64,000 nt of DNA from Pseudonocardia sp. DSM 110487 (GCF_019468565.1 NZ_CP080521.1:4898001-4962000), one strand, 5' to 3'. Positions 35,061 to 44,547 are shown, counted from the first letter of the stretch. Notes: generated by a model from the letters alone, not told the origin. Numbers and translations are program-made.

Positions 35061-37151
35061 TCACCCCTGCGCGGACGGGCGGATGAGGAGGCTCCCGGAG
35101 AGGTGCACGGTGGCGGTGTGCCGGGGCGGCAACAGGGTGGTGGAGTCCATCTCGGTGACGATGGCCGGCCCGGGCACCACGTCGCCCGCGCGCAGCTTCG
35201 CCCGGTCGTAGACCAGCGCCTCCACCCATTCCCCGAGAACGTGGATGGCGTGCGCGCCGACGACGGCGCCGGCCGGATCGCCGTCTCCCTCCGGCACTTC
35301 CACCGGCGTGACGGACGGGCGCGGGCCGGTGACGGTGGCCCGGGCGTTGACCAGCTCGTGGTCCACGGCCGGCAGGAACGAGAAGAGGCGTTCGTGTTCG
35401 GCGTCGAACGTCGCGGCCAGCCGGTCCAGCACCGAGTCCGGCTCGTCCAGCCATGTGGGGTCCAGGTCGACGGCGATCTCGTAGCCCTGCCCGTGATAGC
35501 GCACGTCGACCTGATAGCCGACGACCTGTTGATCGCGAGGGAGTCCCTGCCCGGCCAGCCGCGTGCCGGCCTCGTCGGCCAGCTGGCCCACGATGGTGGC
35601 CAGATCGCCGCCGGAGAGGTCGACGAACCGGCGCAGCACCGTGCGTGCGGCCTCGTCGCGCAGGCTCGTGGTCGCGTCCCCCAGCGCGGACAGCACGCCG
35701 GGCGATGGCGGCACGACCACGGGCCACGCCCCGGTGAGCCCGGCGAGAGTCGTGGCGTGCAACGGACCGGCGCCGCCGAACGCGACGAGCGCGAACCCGC
35801 GCGGGTCGAAGCCCTGCTGCACCGAGACCAGCCGCAGCCCGCCCAACATGTTCTCGTTGACGATGTCGACGATGCCGGCCGCGGCCGCCTCCACCGAGTC
35901 CAGTCCCATCGCCTCGGCGACCCGTCCGACGGCCGCCCGCGCGGCCTCCACGTCCAGGGTGATCTCACCGCCCGCCAGGGTGGCCGGAAGGTAGCCGAGC
36001 ACCAGGTCGGCGTCGGTCACGGTGGGTTGCGTGCCGCCTCTGCCGTAGGCGGCGGGGCCCGGGTCGGCGCCGGCCGACTGCGGCCCGACGCGCAGCGCCC
36101 TCGTCAGCTCCGGCACGTGTGCGATCGAGCCGCCGCCCGCGCCGACCGTGCGGACGTCCACGCTGGAGGCGCGCACGGTGAGGTCGCCGACCGTGGTCTC
36201 GCGACCGATCCGTGGGCGTCGGCCGCGCACGAGGGCCACGTCCGTGGACGTCCCACCCATGTCGAAGCTGATGAAGTCGGAGATGCCGCACTGCTCGGCC
36301 ACCCACAGCGCCCCGGTCACCCCGCCGGCCGGCCCGGACAGCAGGAGGGTCACCGGCGCGGCGATCGCGGCCCCTGCGGCGGACAGCCCGCCGTCGCTGC
36401 GCAGCACGGCCAGCTCACCTGCCGCCCCTTCGGCGCGCAGGCGGCGATCCAGCGCCTCCACGTAGGACTTGACCTGCGGTTGCACGTACGCGTTTGCCAC
36501 CGTGGTCAACGTGCGCTCGTACTCGCGAAGCTCGGGAAGCACCTGCGAGGAGAGCGACACCGGTATCCCGGGCAGCTTCTCGGCGGCGATCTCGGCGACC
36601 CGCCGTTCGTGACCCGGGTCGGCGAAGGAGTTGATCAGCGACACGGCCATGGCCTCGATGCCGCGCCCGGACAGGCGTGCGACCTGCGTGCGCGCGTCCT
36701 GCTCGTCGAGCGGCCGGATCTCGCGGCCGTCCGACCCGATCCGCTCCTCGACCTCCACGGTGTGCTCGAGCGCGGCGAGCGGCTCCGGCTTGGGCCAGAT
36801 GATCCACCCCGCGAGCCCGCCGGGAACGAAGGAGCGGGCGATCTGCAGGACCTGCCGAAAGCCCCTCGTGGTGACCAGCCCGACAGTGGCCCCCTTGCCT
36901 TCCAGGATCGCGTTGGCGGCCACCGTGGTCCCGTGCAAGACCTGATCCACCTGGGCAAGGTCGATGTTCGCCTCGGCGCAGATCCGACCGATGCCGGTCA
37001 GCACCCCGATGGCCTGATCGGCGGGCGTGGATGCGGTCTTGGCCCGCCAGGTCCGGCCGGTGGCCCGGTCGACCAGCAGAAGGTCGGTGAAGGTGCCGCC
37101 GACGTCCACGCCGAGCCGGTAGCCGGCCGGCCCGGTGACCGGTGTGCTCAC
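35061..37151 (-). CDS. hyuA: Hydantoinase/oxoprolinase A-type subunit
   Basis: The ATP-binding A subunit (696 residues). The N-terminal ASKHA phosphate motif is RLGVDVGGTFTDLLLVD, then HGTTVAANAILEGKG. In the middle is DFISFDMGGTSTDVALVRG and VGAGGGSIAHV, and the C-terminal part is the hydantoinase A_C-type domain. The GTG at 37151 sits behind GGAGG and begins just before the conserved motif, so it is chosen over an ATG 57 bases upstream. hyuA-hyuB form a two-gene unit, possibly with fdhA and the hydrolase downstream. Confidence 0.88.
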   Translation of the reverse strand: MSTPVTGPAGYRLGVDVGGTFTDLLLVDRATGRTWRAKTASTPADQAIGVLTGIGRICAEANIDLAQVDQVLHGTTVAANAILEGKGATVGLVTTRGFRQVLQIARSFVPGGLAGWIIWPKPEPLAALEHTVEVEERIGSDGREIRPLDEQDARTQVARLSGRGIEAMAVSLINSFADPGHERRVAEIAAEKLPGIPVSLSSQVLPELREYERTLTTVANAYVQPQVKSYVEALDRRLRAEGAAGELAVLRSDGGLSAAGAAIAAPVTLLLSGPAGGVTGALWVAEQCGISDFISFDMGGTSTDVALVRGRRPRIGRETTVGDLTVRASSVDVRTVGAGGGSIAHVPELTRALRVGPQSAGADPGPAAYGRGGTQPTVTDADLVLGYLPATLAGGEITLDVEAARAAVGRVAEAMGLDSVEAAAAGIVDIVNENMLGGLRLVSVQQGFDPRGFALVAFGGAGPLHATTLAGLTGAWPVVVPPSPGVLSALGDATTSLRDEAARTVLRRFVDLSGGDLATIVGQLADEAGTRLAGQGLPRDQQVVGYQVDVRYHGQGYEIAVDLDPTWLDEPDSVLDRLAATFDAEHERLFSFLPAVDHELVNARATVTGPRPSVTPVEVPEGDGDPAGAVVGAHAIHVLGEWVEALVYDRAKLRAGDVVPGPAIVTEMDSTTLLPPRHTATVHLSGSLLIRPSAQG

Positions 37152-37336
37152 GTCGCCTCCAGCTGGCGGTAAGCGAAGGGTTTCGCAACGTAGCGACGAG
37201 CAGTGCATCCGACAAGGCTCGGGCGCGTGCGGGTCTCCACGGCCGCGACTTCGGAATAGGCTGACGGGGTCGGCCGGCCGGTCCGAGCCCGCCCAGTCGG
37301 ATGGGCGGCGAGGACCTACGGAGAGCGGAGGCCGTC

Positions 37337-38629
37337 ATGGCGGCTCGCAGGCCCGCTCGGCGGCGCACTCCGCGGGGTCAGGCCCTGTGGACGATGTCGC
37401 TCCCCGCGTCGATCGCGGTGTCGATCGCGGCGGCGAGCGGGCTGGTCGTCCGTGAGCGGGCGAGGCGGGAGCTGCGGGGCTTCGCGGCCGAGCAGGCCGC
37501 GCTGCGCCGGGTGGCGACGCTGGTCGCAAGGGCCGCCCGGCCGGAGGAGGTCTTCGGTGCGGTCGTCTCGGAGGTCGGGCAACTTCTCGCCGCCCCACTG
37601 TCACAGCTGAACCGGTACGACCCGGACGGCTCGGCCACCACGGTCGTGGGTGCGTGGGCCAGCCCGGGCTCCGTCGTGGCCTTTCCGGTCGGAACCCGGT
37701 GGCATCTCGGCGGGCGGAACGTGTCCACACTCGTGAGGGAGACCGGCCGGACGGCGCGGATCGACGACTACGGCGACGCCGCAGGCGAGCCCGCCGACGC
37801 CGCCCGCGTGCGCGGCGTCCGTTCGTCCGTCGGGGTGCCGATCACGGTCGAGGGCCGGTTGTGGGGCCACATGAGCGTGGCCTCCACGCAGGAGCAGCGC
37901 TTCCCGGCGAATACCGAGGCGCGGCTGGGCAACTTCGCCGAGTTGGTCGCCACTGCGATCGCCAATGCCGAGAGCCAGGCGCAGCTGACCGCGTCGCGGG
38001 CGCGAATCGTGGCCGCCGCCGACAACACCCGGCGCCGCATCGAGCGAGACCTGCACGACGGCGCCCAGCAGCGGCTGGTCGCGCTCGCGATGCAGCTGCG
38101 CGCGGTGCAGGCCGCGGCGCCGCCTGACGCCGACGGCCTGCGCGGACAGCTCGACGATCTGGTCGACCAGGCGACCGCCGCGGTGGACGAGCTGCGCGAG
38201 CTCGCCAGGGGAATCCACCCGGCGGTCCTCGCCGAGGGCGGGCTGCGCCCGGTGCTCAGGGCGCTCGCCCGCCGCTCGACCGTCCCCGTGCGCCTCGACG
38301 TGCGGGGCGAGGGCCGGCTTCCCGAGCAGGTCGAGATCGCCGCCTACTACGTCGTCTCCGAGGCGTTGACCAACGCCGCGAAACACGCCGCCGCGTCGGT
38401 CGTCGACGTGTCGGTCGAGGTCTCGGGGGACGTGCGCAACGGGACCCTGCACCTTCGGATCTGCGACGACGGCAGGGGCGGGGCCGACCTCTCGGGCGGG
38501 TCCGGCCTCGTGGGGCTCAAGGATCGGGTCGAGGCGCTGTCCGGGCGGCTCTCGGTGCGGACGGCCATCGACTCGGGCACGTGCGTGGAGGTCGACCTCC
38601 CGCTGGATCTCCGCTCCGGCTTCGGCTGA
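37337..38629 (+). CDS. GAF-domain sensor histidine kinase (HisKA_3/NarL-type)
   Basis: A 430-residue kinase. A short hydrophobic stretch near the N-terminus (ALWTMSLPASIAVSIAAASG) may anchor it. A GAF domain lies at about residues 50-210. The HisKA_3 dimerisation domain has RRRIERDLHDGAQQRLVALA with the phospho-accepting histidine. The ATPase domain has VVSEALTNAAKHA, RICDDGRGGADL and GSGLVGLKDRVEAL. The ATG at 37337 is five bases after GGAGG. Such kinases normally pair with a NarL-type response regulator, but none is nearby. It is divergent from hyuA; the signal is unknown. Confidence 0.9.
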   Translation: MAARRPARRRTPRGQALWTMSLPASIAVSIAAASGLVVRERARRELRGFAAEQAALRRVATLVARAARPEEVFGAVVSEVGQLLAAPLSQLNRYDPDGSATTVVGAWASPGSVVAFPVGTRWHLGGRNVSTLVRETGRTARIDDYGDAAGEPADAARVRGVRSSVGVPITVEGRLWGHMSVASTQEQRFPANTEARLGNFAELVATAIANAESQAQLTASRARIVAAADNTRRRIERDLHDGAQQRLVALAMQLRAVQAAAPPDADGLRGQLDDLVDQATAAVDELRELARGIHPAVLAEGGLRPVLRALARRSTVPVRLDVRGEGRLPEQVEIAAYYVVSEALTNAAKHAAASVVDVSVEVSGDVRNGTLHLRICDDGRGGADLSGGSGLVGLKDRVEALSGRLSVRTAIDSGTCVEVDLPLDLRSGFG

Positions 38630-38647
38630 CTCCGATCTACGGCCGGA

Positions 38648-38666
38648 GCTAGTGCTCCCCACTAGC
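38648..38666. terminator. Short hairpin between convergent genes
   Basis: GCTAGTG (38648-38654), loop CTCCC, CACTAGC (38660-38666) is a perfect 7-bp hairpin. It lies between the histidine kinase and the convergent S9 peptidase and overlaps the stop of the latter (TAG at 38664-38662). It could serve as a bidirectional terminator. Confidence 0.45.
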
Positions 38667-40683
38667 GCAGCAGCTCCGGCGTCTGCCAGTCCTTCCCGAG
38701 GACGTGGTGGTCGAGGAACGCGGTGACGGTCTCGTACCAGACGGCCGCGTTCTGCGGCGTGAGGACCCAGTGGTTCTCGTCCGGGAAGAGCAGGAACCGG
38801 TGCGGCAGGTCGGCGGGGTCACCGGTGTGCCGCGCCACGAGGTCCCACCACAGCCGCAGCGCCTCCCCGACGGGAACGCGGTAGTCGCGGTCGCCGTGGA
38901 TCACGAGCATCGGGGTGGCGATCGCGTCGGCGAAGCGGTGCGGGCTGTTGCGCTCGGCCATCTCCGGGGTCATCTCGCGCAGCCAGTAGGACGGCATGTC
39001 GGTGGTGGGGCCGAACTGGTCGAGCGCCCAGAGGCTCGCGTGCGTGACGATCGCGCGGAAGCGGCCGGTGTGGCCGGCGATCCAGTTGGCCATGTAGCCG
39101 CCGAACGAACCACCCATCGCGGCGGTGCGCCCGGCGTCCAGATCGGGCCGCGCGAGCGCCGCGTCCGTGATCGCCATCAGGTCGGTGTAGGGCGCTGCGC
39201 CCCACTCACCCCAGCCCCTTGCCACGAAGTCCAGCCCGTAGCCGGTGGACAGGGCCGGGTCGGGGAGCAGCACGGCGTACCCGCGGGCCGCGAGCAGCCA
39301 CGGGTTCCACCGCCAGTGCCACGAGTTCCAGCTGGACAGCGGCCCACCGTGCACCCAGAGCAGGAGCGGCGCCTGCGAGTCGGCGGATGCCCCGGCGGGC
39401 AATACGAGCCACGCGCGCAGCGGCGTGCCGTCGGCCGCGGACGCGTGCACCTCGGTGAGCGAGCCCGGAAGGGCGGGCTCCGGTGCGGGGCCGGGTAGCG
39501 CGACCGGTTGCTGGCCGGGGGTCGCCGGGTCCAGCCGGACCGGGGCGGGCGGGGCGTCCACGCTGCTGCGCAGCGCGTAGACCGCCTGCCCGTCCGGAGC
39601 GACGGCGAGATCGCTGTACGCGGCGTCGTCGCCGGTGAGCCGGGTGACGCCACCGTCGGCGACCTCGACACGGAAGACCGGGGCGCGGCCGCCGTCGTCG
39701 GCGACCACGAGCAGGGCGCCACCGTCGGGCGTCCATCGGGGTCCGCCGGCCCAGCGATCCCAGCCCGGGGCGACCTCGCGCGCCTCTCCGCCCGCGAGCG
39801 GGAGCACGACCAGCCGGATGTCCGTCGGTGACGTCGGCGTGGACAGCGACTCCCGCCAGCACACCACCCGTGTGCCGTCCGGGCTCACGACCGGCCCGCC
39901 GAACTCGTACCCGGGGTCGTCGGCGAGGACCCGCCGCTCGCCCGTGGCCACGTCGATCGCGACGAGGACGCCGCGGGTTGCGCCGCGCGGCTCGGCCACC
40001 CGCCAGCCGGTGACGACCGTGCGGCCGTCCGGGGTGATGTCGTGGTCGGTCTCGACCAGCGCGTCGCCGGGGGCCGGGGTGAGGTCGCGCCACTCCGCGG
40101 GACCGTCCGGTGGCAGGTCGGCCGCCACCAGCCGAGGCTCGTCCGGGCCGATGTCGGCGTCCCAGAACCGCACCGGGTGGCCGGCGTGCAGGATCCCGCT
40201 GACCTTGCGGTCGCGGCGGGCCTTGCGCCGCTCGGCGTCTTCGTCTCCCGATGCCGCCCCGGGCAGGGTCATCGACGTGGCGACCACCGTGCCCGCGCCG
40301 CGGGCGACGGCGGGCGCCGCGAGCCCGCCCGGCCGGGTGCCTGCCACCTTGGCCTCACCGGCCGCTGGCAGCCGCCACAGCGCCGCCGGGGCGTCCGGCG
40401 GCGGCTCCTTGCCCTCGGGATCGGGTCGGGCGGAGGCGAACAGCAGGTCACCGTCCGAGGTGAAGACGGGCGCGGACTCGCCCGCCGCGCCGCGGGTGAG
40501 CCGGCGTGCGGGCCGGGCCCCGGCCGGGTCGATCTCCCACAGCGCGGTGCGAAGTCGGCTGCGCTCCGGGTCGAGGGTCGCGACGGTGGTGACGAGGCGG
40601 GTGCCGTCGGGGGAGAGAACCAGGCCGCGGAGCCGGGGGAGGGCCAGGAAGTCCTGCAGGTCGTGGAACGGCGTGCCGGTCAC
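38662..40683 (-). CDS. S9-family prolyl oligopeptidase-like serine peptidase
   Basis: A 673-residue S9 (acylaminoacyl-peptidase/dipeptidyl-peptidase-like) enzyme. The N-terminal two-thirds form a WD40-like propeller (repeats such as RLVLSPDGTRLV-type, VVSPDGTRVV, AVAPDGQAVYALR). The C-terminal alpha/beta hydrolase carries the nucleophile in GGSFGGYMANW, the aspartate in HGDRDYRVPV and the histidine in PDENHWVL. There is no clear signal peptide, so it is likely cytosolic. The GTG start overlaps the qor stop (GTGA), so it is translationally coupled to qor although the functions look unrelated. Confidence 0.9.
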   Translation of the reverse strand: MTGTPFHDLQDFLALPRLRGLVLSPDGTRLVTTVATLDPERSRLRTALWEIDPAGARPARRLTRGAAGESAPVFTSDGDLLFASARPDPEGKEPPPDAPAALWRLPAAGEAKVAGTRPGGLAAPAVARGAGTVVATSMTLPGAASGDEDAERRKARRDRKVSGILHAGHPVRFWDADIGPDEPRLVAADLPPDGPAEWRDLTPAPGDALVETDHDITPDGRTVVTGWRVAEPRGATRGVLVAIDVATGERRVLADDPGYEFGGPVVSPDGTRVVCWRESLSTPTSPTDIRLVVLPLAGGEAREVAPGWDRWAGGPRWTPDGGALLVVADDGGRAPVFRVEVADGGVTRLTGDDAAYSDLAVAPDGQAVYALRSSVDAPPAPVRLDPATPGQQPVALPGPAPEPALPGSLTEVHASAADGTPLRAWLVLPAGASADSQAPLLLWVHGGPLSSWNSWHWRWNPWLLAARGYAVLLPDPALSTGYGLDFVARGWGEWGAAPYTDLMAITDAALARPDLDAGRTAAMGGSFGGYMANWIAGHTGRFRAIVTHASLWALDQFGPTTDMPSYWLREMTPEMAERNSPHRFADAIATPMLVIHGDRDYRVPVGEALRLWWDLVARHTGDPADLPHRFLLFPDENHWVLTPQNAAVWYETVTAFLDHHVLGKDWQTPELLR

Positions 40684-41651
40684 GGGATCAGCAGCAGCTT
40701 GCCCGTGGTGCGCCTGGCCTGCAGGTCCTCGTGGGCGGCGCGGGCCTCGCCGAGTGGGTAGCGCCGGCCGATCCGCACGTCGAGCGTTCCGTCGGCCACC
40801 GCGGAGTAGACGGCCGCCGCGCGGGCCGTCAGCTCCTCGCGGGTGGCGACGTAGTCGAACAGCTTGGGACGCGTGAGGTACACCGAGCCCGCCGCGTTGA
40901 GCCGCTGCGGATCGACCGGCGGCACGGGGCCGCTGCTCGCCCCACAGAGCACGAGCATCCCGCGGCGGCGCAGCGAGGCGAGGCTCGCGTCGAACGTGGT
41001 GGCTCCGACGCTGTCGTAGACCACGTGCACGCCCGCGCCGCCGGTGAGCTCCCGGACGGCGGCGGCGAGATCGTCCACCTCCGTGTAGCGGATGACGTCG
41101 GCGGCGCCTGCCCCGCGGGCCAGCTCCTCCTTCTCCGGCGTGGACACCGTGCCGATCACGCGGGCGCCACGGCCCACGGCGATCTGGGTGAGCATCAGCC
41201 CGAGGCCGCCCGCGGCGGCGTGCACGAGCACGTCCTCACCGGCCTGCACCGCGTGCGTCTCGGTCGCGAACGAATGGGCGGTCATTCCCTGCAGCAGCGC
41301 GGCCGCCGCCACCTCGTCGGACAGTGCGTCGGGCACGGGCACGGCCTTGTCGGCGGCGACGGCCACCAGCTCGGCGTAGCTGCCGAGGTTCTCCGACCAC
41401 GCCACGCGGTCGCCCACCGCGAACTCGGTGACGCCCTCGCCGACCGCCCTTACCCGGCCCGCGCCCTCCAGGCCGGGCACGTAGGGCAGGGACATCGGGT
41501 AGATGCCCTCGCGCTGGTAGGTGTCGATGTAGTTGACGCCGGCCGCCGCCACCTCAACGAGGAGCGTGCCGGGCCCCGCCTGCGGGTCGGGCAGCTCTGC
41601 CTGCGTCAGGACGTCGGGGCCACCTGCCGAGCTGATCTGGATCGCGCGCAC
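40680..41651 (-). CDS. qor: Quinone oxidoreductase (zinc-free MDR family)
   Basis: An NADPH-dependent quinone oxidoreductase of the medium-chain family (323 residues). It lacks the zinc-binding cysteines of alcohol dehydrogenases. Motifs: GVNYIDTYQREGIYP, VPGLEGAGRVRAVGEGV and the nucleotide loop VHAAAGGLGLMLTQIA. The start is GTG at 41651, 8 bases after the ctaA stop. The gene order ctaB/qor/ctaA matches that of other actinobacteria, although here a block of accessory genes separates ctaB from qor. Confidence 0.92.
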   Translation of the reverse strand: MRAIQISSAGGPDVLTQAELPDPQAGPGTLLVEVAAAGVNYIDTYQREGIYPMSLPYVPGLEGAGRVRAVGEGVTEFAVGDRVAWSENLGSYAELVAVAADKAVPVPDALSDEVAAAALLQGMTAHSFATETHAVQAGEDVLVHAAAGGLGLMLTQIAVGRGARVIGTVSTPEKEELARGAGAADVIRYTEVDDLAAAVRELTGGAGVHVVYDSVGATTFDASLASLRRRGMLVLCGASSGPVPPVDPQRLNAAGSVYLTRPKLFDYVATREELTARAAAVYSAVADGTLDVRIGRRYPLGEARAAHEDLQARRTTGKLLLIP

Positions 41652-41658
41652 GGCCCGA

Positions 41659-42624
41659 TCATGCCCCGCGATCGGCCAGTGCGGGCGCGCGGGCCGGGGT
41701 GGGCGCGGGGAGCGCGGTCCGCTCGGTGAGCGAGGCCCAGAGCGCGGCCGCGGCCACCGTGACGAGCGCGGCGCCGAGCACGTGCAGCGAGACGAGGACC
41801 TCCGGCACGCCGAGCGCGTACTGGATGCCGCCGAGCAGCCCCTGCGCGAGCACGACCGCCACCAGCACGGCGTACCGGCGCAGCACCCGGGCCGGGGCGG
41901 CGACGGCGCGCAGTGCGAAGCCCAGCCCGACGAGCAGGCCGAGGTAGCCGACCAGTAGCTCGGAGTGCACCTGCGCCACGGTCTCGACGCTCAGCTGGAG
42001 CCGCGGGGTCTGCGCGTCGCCTGCGTGGGGACCCGCCGCCGTGACGAACGATCCGGCAACGAGCACCGCGGCGAGGACGGCGGTGCTCGTGGCGGCGAGC
42101 CCGCGGACGGGGCCCGGCACCAGCCTGCGCGGGGGGCCCGCACCGTCGGATGCGGCCGCCACCAGCTGCATCGCGAGCCAGACCAGGATCATCGAGACGA
42201 GCAGGTGCACGCTGACGCTCCACCACACCAGGCCGAGCAGCACCACACCGCCGCCGATCACGGCCTGGGCGATCACGCCGAGCGGCTGCACGAGGGCGAG
42301 CCGGGTGAGCCGGGCCCGCCGCGGCCGGGTGGCCAGCGCGGCGAGGAGGCATGCGCCGGCCACCAGCACGACGACGCCGGTGAGCATCCGGTTGCCGAAC
42401 TCGATCCACTGGGTGAGGGGTTCGACCTCGGGGTGCGGGGTGGGGACCAGGCTGCCGGGGAAGCACTCCGGCCACGTCGGGCAGCCCAGCCCGGAGCCGG
42501 TGACCCGCACGACCGACCCCGTGACCGCGATACCGGCCTGCGCCACGACGGCGGCGATCGCGAGCGCTCGCATCACCGGAGGGCTGACGGCCGGCAGGCG
42601 GTCGAGCAGGGTGGAGCGGGTCAT
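41659..42624 (-). CDS. ctaA: Heme A synthase
   Basis: A COX15/CtaA-family membrane enzyme that oxidises heme O to heme A. The 321-residue protein has about eight spans. The signature near the first loop is VRVTGSGLGCPTWPECFPGS, with a cysteine pair region. Conserved heme-ligand histidines are likely in WWSVSVHLLVSM, TVAQVHSELLVGYLG and VSLHVLGAAL. The ATG at 42624 is used; a GTG two codons upstream is also possible. It is divergent from ctaD, so heme A synthesis and the oxidase subunit that uses it face each other. Confidence 0.93.
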   Translation of the reverse strand: MTRSTLLDRLPAVSPPVMRALAIAAVVAQAGIAVTGSVVRVTGSGLGCPTWPECFPGSLVPTPHPEVEPLTQWIEFGNRMLTGVVVLVAGACLLAALATRPRRARLTRLALVQPLGVIAQAVIGGGVVLLGLVWWSVSVHLLVSMILVWLAMQLVAAASDGAGPPRRLVPGPVRGLAATSTAVLAAVLVAGSFVTAAGPHAGDAQTPRLQLSVETVAQVHSELLVGYLGLLVGLGFALRAVAAPARVLRRYAVLVAVVLAQGLLGGIQYALGVPEVLVSLHVLGAALVTVAAAALWASLTERTALPAPTPARAPALADRGA

Positions 42625-42709
42625 CGACACATCGTAGAAGACGGGTGCGGAAGATCGGCGTGGACGGTGCATGGGGCGGTGCTCGGCCGGGCACCCGTCG
42701 ATCGGGGGG

Positions 42710-42738
42710 CTGACAGGCCGGTCGCCGGGTCCTACCGT
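42710..42738 (+). promoter_or_regulatory. Candidate SigA-type promoter of ctaD
   Basis: CTGACA (42710-42715), a 17-base spacer and TACCGT (42733-42738) fit an actinobacterial housekeeping promoter. Predicted transcription start near 42745 gives a leader of about 25 bases with a GGGGAGG ribosome-binding site before the ctaD ATG. Confidence 0.5.
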
Positions 42739-42769
42739 CGTTCCTGCAGCCCACCGTGGGGAGGCACCG

Positions 42770-44521
42770 ATGACCGCCGTCGAGCCGAAACCGATCACGC
42801 CGCCGTATCCGGCCCGCAAAGTGCCGAAGGGCGCGACCTTCGCGAAGATGCTGCGCACGACGGACCCGAAGGACATCGCGATCCTGTACCTGGTCACGTC
42901 GTTCGGGTTCTTCATGGTCGGTGGGGCGATGGCGCTGCTGATCCGCGGTGAGCTGGCGGTGCCGGGCCTGCAGTTCCTGTCGAACGAGCAGTACAACCAG
43001 CTGTTCACCATGCACGGCACGATCATGCTGCTGCTGTACGCGACGCCGATCCTCTTCGGTTTCGCGAACTACATCGTGCCGCTGCAGATCGGCGCCCCCG
43101 ACGTGGCGTTCCCCAGGCTGAACGCGTTCTCGTACTGGCTGTTCCTGTTCGGCGGGCTCATCGTGATGTCCGGGTTCCTCACCCCGGGCGGGGCGGCCGA
43201 CTTCGGCTGGTTCGCCTACGCACCCCTGCACAACGAGTCCTTCTCACCGGGCAGCGGCGGCGACCTCTGGGCCGTCGGGCTGATCGTCTCCGGGCTCGGC
43301 ACCATCCTCGGCGCGGTCAACTTCACCACGACGATCATCTGCATGCGGGCGCCCGGGATGACGATGTTCCGGATGCCGATCTTCTGCTGGAACATCCTCG
43401 CGACCGCGATCCTGATCCTGATCGCGTTCCCGGTGCTGACGGCCGGGCTGTTCGGGATACTGGCCGACCGGCACCTCGGCACCCACGTGTTCGACCCGGC
43501 CAACGGCGGCGCGATCCTCTGGCAGCACCTGTTCTGGTACTTCGGCCACCCCGAGGTCTACATCGTCGCGCTGCCGTTCTTCGGGATCGTCACCGAGGTC
43601 ATCCCGGTGTTCAGCCGCAAGCCGCTCTTCGGCTACAACGGCATGGTCTTCGCGACGATCGCGATCACCGCCTTGTCCTCCGTGGTGTGGGCCCACCACA
43701 TGTTCGCCACCGGCGCCGTGCTGCTCGCGTTCTTCTCGCTCACCACGTTCCTCATCGCCGTGCCGACGGGCATCAAGTTCGTCAACTGGATCGGCACGAT
43801 ATGGCGCGGGCGGGTCACGTTCGAGACGCCGATGCTGTTCAGCGTCGGCTTCCTCGCCACCTTCCTGTTCGGCGGGCTGACCGGCATCCTGCTGGCCTCG
43901 CCGCCGCTGGACTTCCACGTGTCCGACACCTACTTCGTGGTGGCGCACTTCCACTACGTGCTGTTCGGCACGATCGTGTTCGCCACGTACGCCGGCATCT
44001 ACTTCTGGTTCCCGAAGATGACCGGCCGATTCCTCGACGAGACGTGGGGCAAGGTCCACTTCTGGCTCACGTTCGTCGGCTTCCACCTGACGTTCCTGGT
44101 GCAGCACTGGCTCGGCAACGAGGGCTTCCCCCGCCGCTACGCGGACTACCTGCCGATCGACGGCTTCGGCGTGCTGAACGCGATCTCCTCGATCGGCGCG
44201 TTCGTGCTGGGCGCGTCGGTGCTGCCGTTCGTCTGGAACGTCTTCCGCAGCTACCGCTTCGGCCGCGTGGTCACGGTCGACGACCCGTGGGGCTTCGGCA
44301 ACTCCCTGGAGTGGGCGACGTCCTGCCCGCCGCCGCGGCACAACTTCACCGAGCTGCCGCGGATCCGGTCGGAGCGCCCAGCGTTCGAGCTGCACTACCC
44401 GCATCTCGTCGAGCGCTACCGGGGGGAGGCCCACATCGGATGGCGGCCTGCCCCATCCGAGGAACTCGCCCACTCCGTCGCTCGGGAGACGCACCCGGAC
44501 GAGGACCCGCGGTCGCGTTGA
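42770..44521 (+). CDS. ctaD: Cytochrome c oxidase subunit I (aa3 type)
   Basis: The catalytic subunit of the aa3 oxidase (583 residues, 12 spans). Heme and copper ligands are visible: FTMHGTIMLLL (heme a His), FWYFGHPEVYIVALP (CuB His and cross-linked Tyr), VWAHHMFATG (two CuB His) and VAHFHYVLFGT (heme a3 and heme a His). The C-terminal cytosolic tail is typical of actinobacteria (LEWATSCPPPRHNFTELP). The ATG at 42770 follows GGGGAGG. Subunits II and III are not in the window. It is convergent with the ABC exporter pair. Confidence 0.97.
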   Translation: MTAVEPKPITPPYPARKVPKGATFAKMLRTTDPKDIAILYLVTSFGFFMVGGAMALLIRGELAVPGLQFLSNEQYNQLFTMHGTIMLLLYATPILFGFANYIVPLQIGAPDVAFPRLNAFSYWLFLFGGLIVMSGFLTPGGAADFGWFAYAPLHNESFSPGSGGDLWAVGLIVSGLGTILGAVNFTTTIICMRAPGMTMFRMPIFCWNILATAILILIAFPVLTAGLFGILADRHLGTHVFDPANGGAILWQHLFWYFGHPEVYIVALPFFGIVTEVIPVFSRKPLFGYNGMVFATIAITALSSVVWAHHMFATGAVLLAFFSLTTFLIAVPTGIKFVNWIGTIWRGRVTFETPMLFSVGFLATFLFGGLTGILLASPPLDFHVSDTYFVVAHFHYVLFGTIVFATYAGIYFWFPKMTGRFLDETWGKVHFWLTFVGFHLTFLVQHWLGNEGFPRRYADYLPIDGFGVLNAISSIGAFVLGASVLPFVWNVFRSYRFGRVVTVDDPWGFGNSLEWATSCPPPRHNFTELPRIRSERPAFELHYPHLVERYRGEAHIGWRPAPSEELAHSVARETHPDEDPRSR

Positions 44522-44547
44522 CCTGAGACCGCTCTGCCGACACGGCG

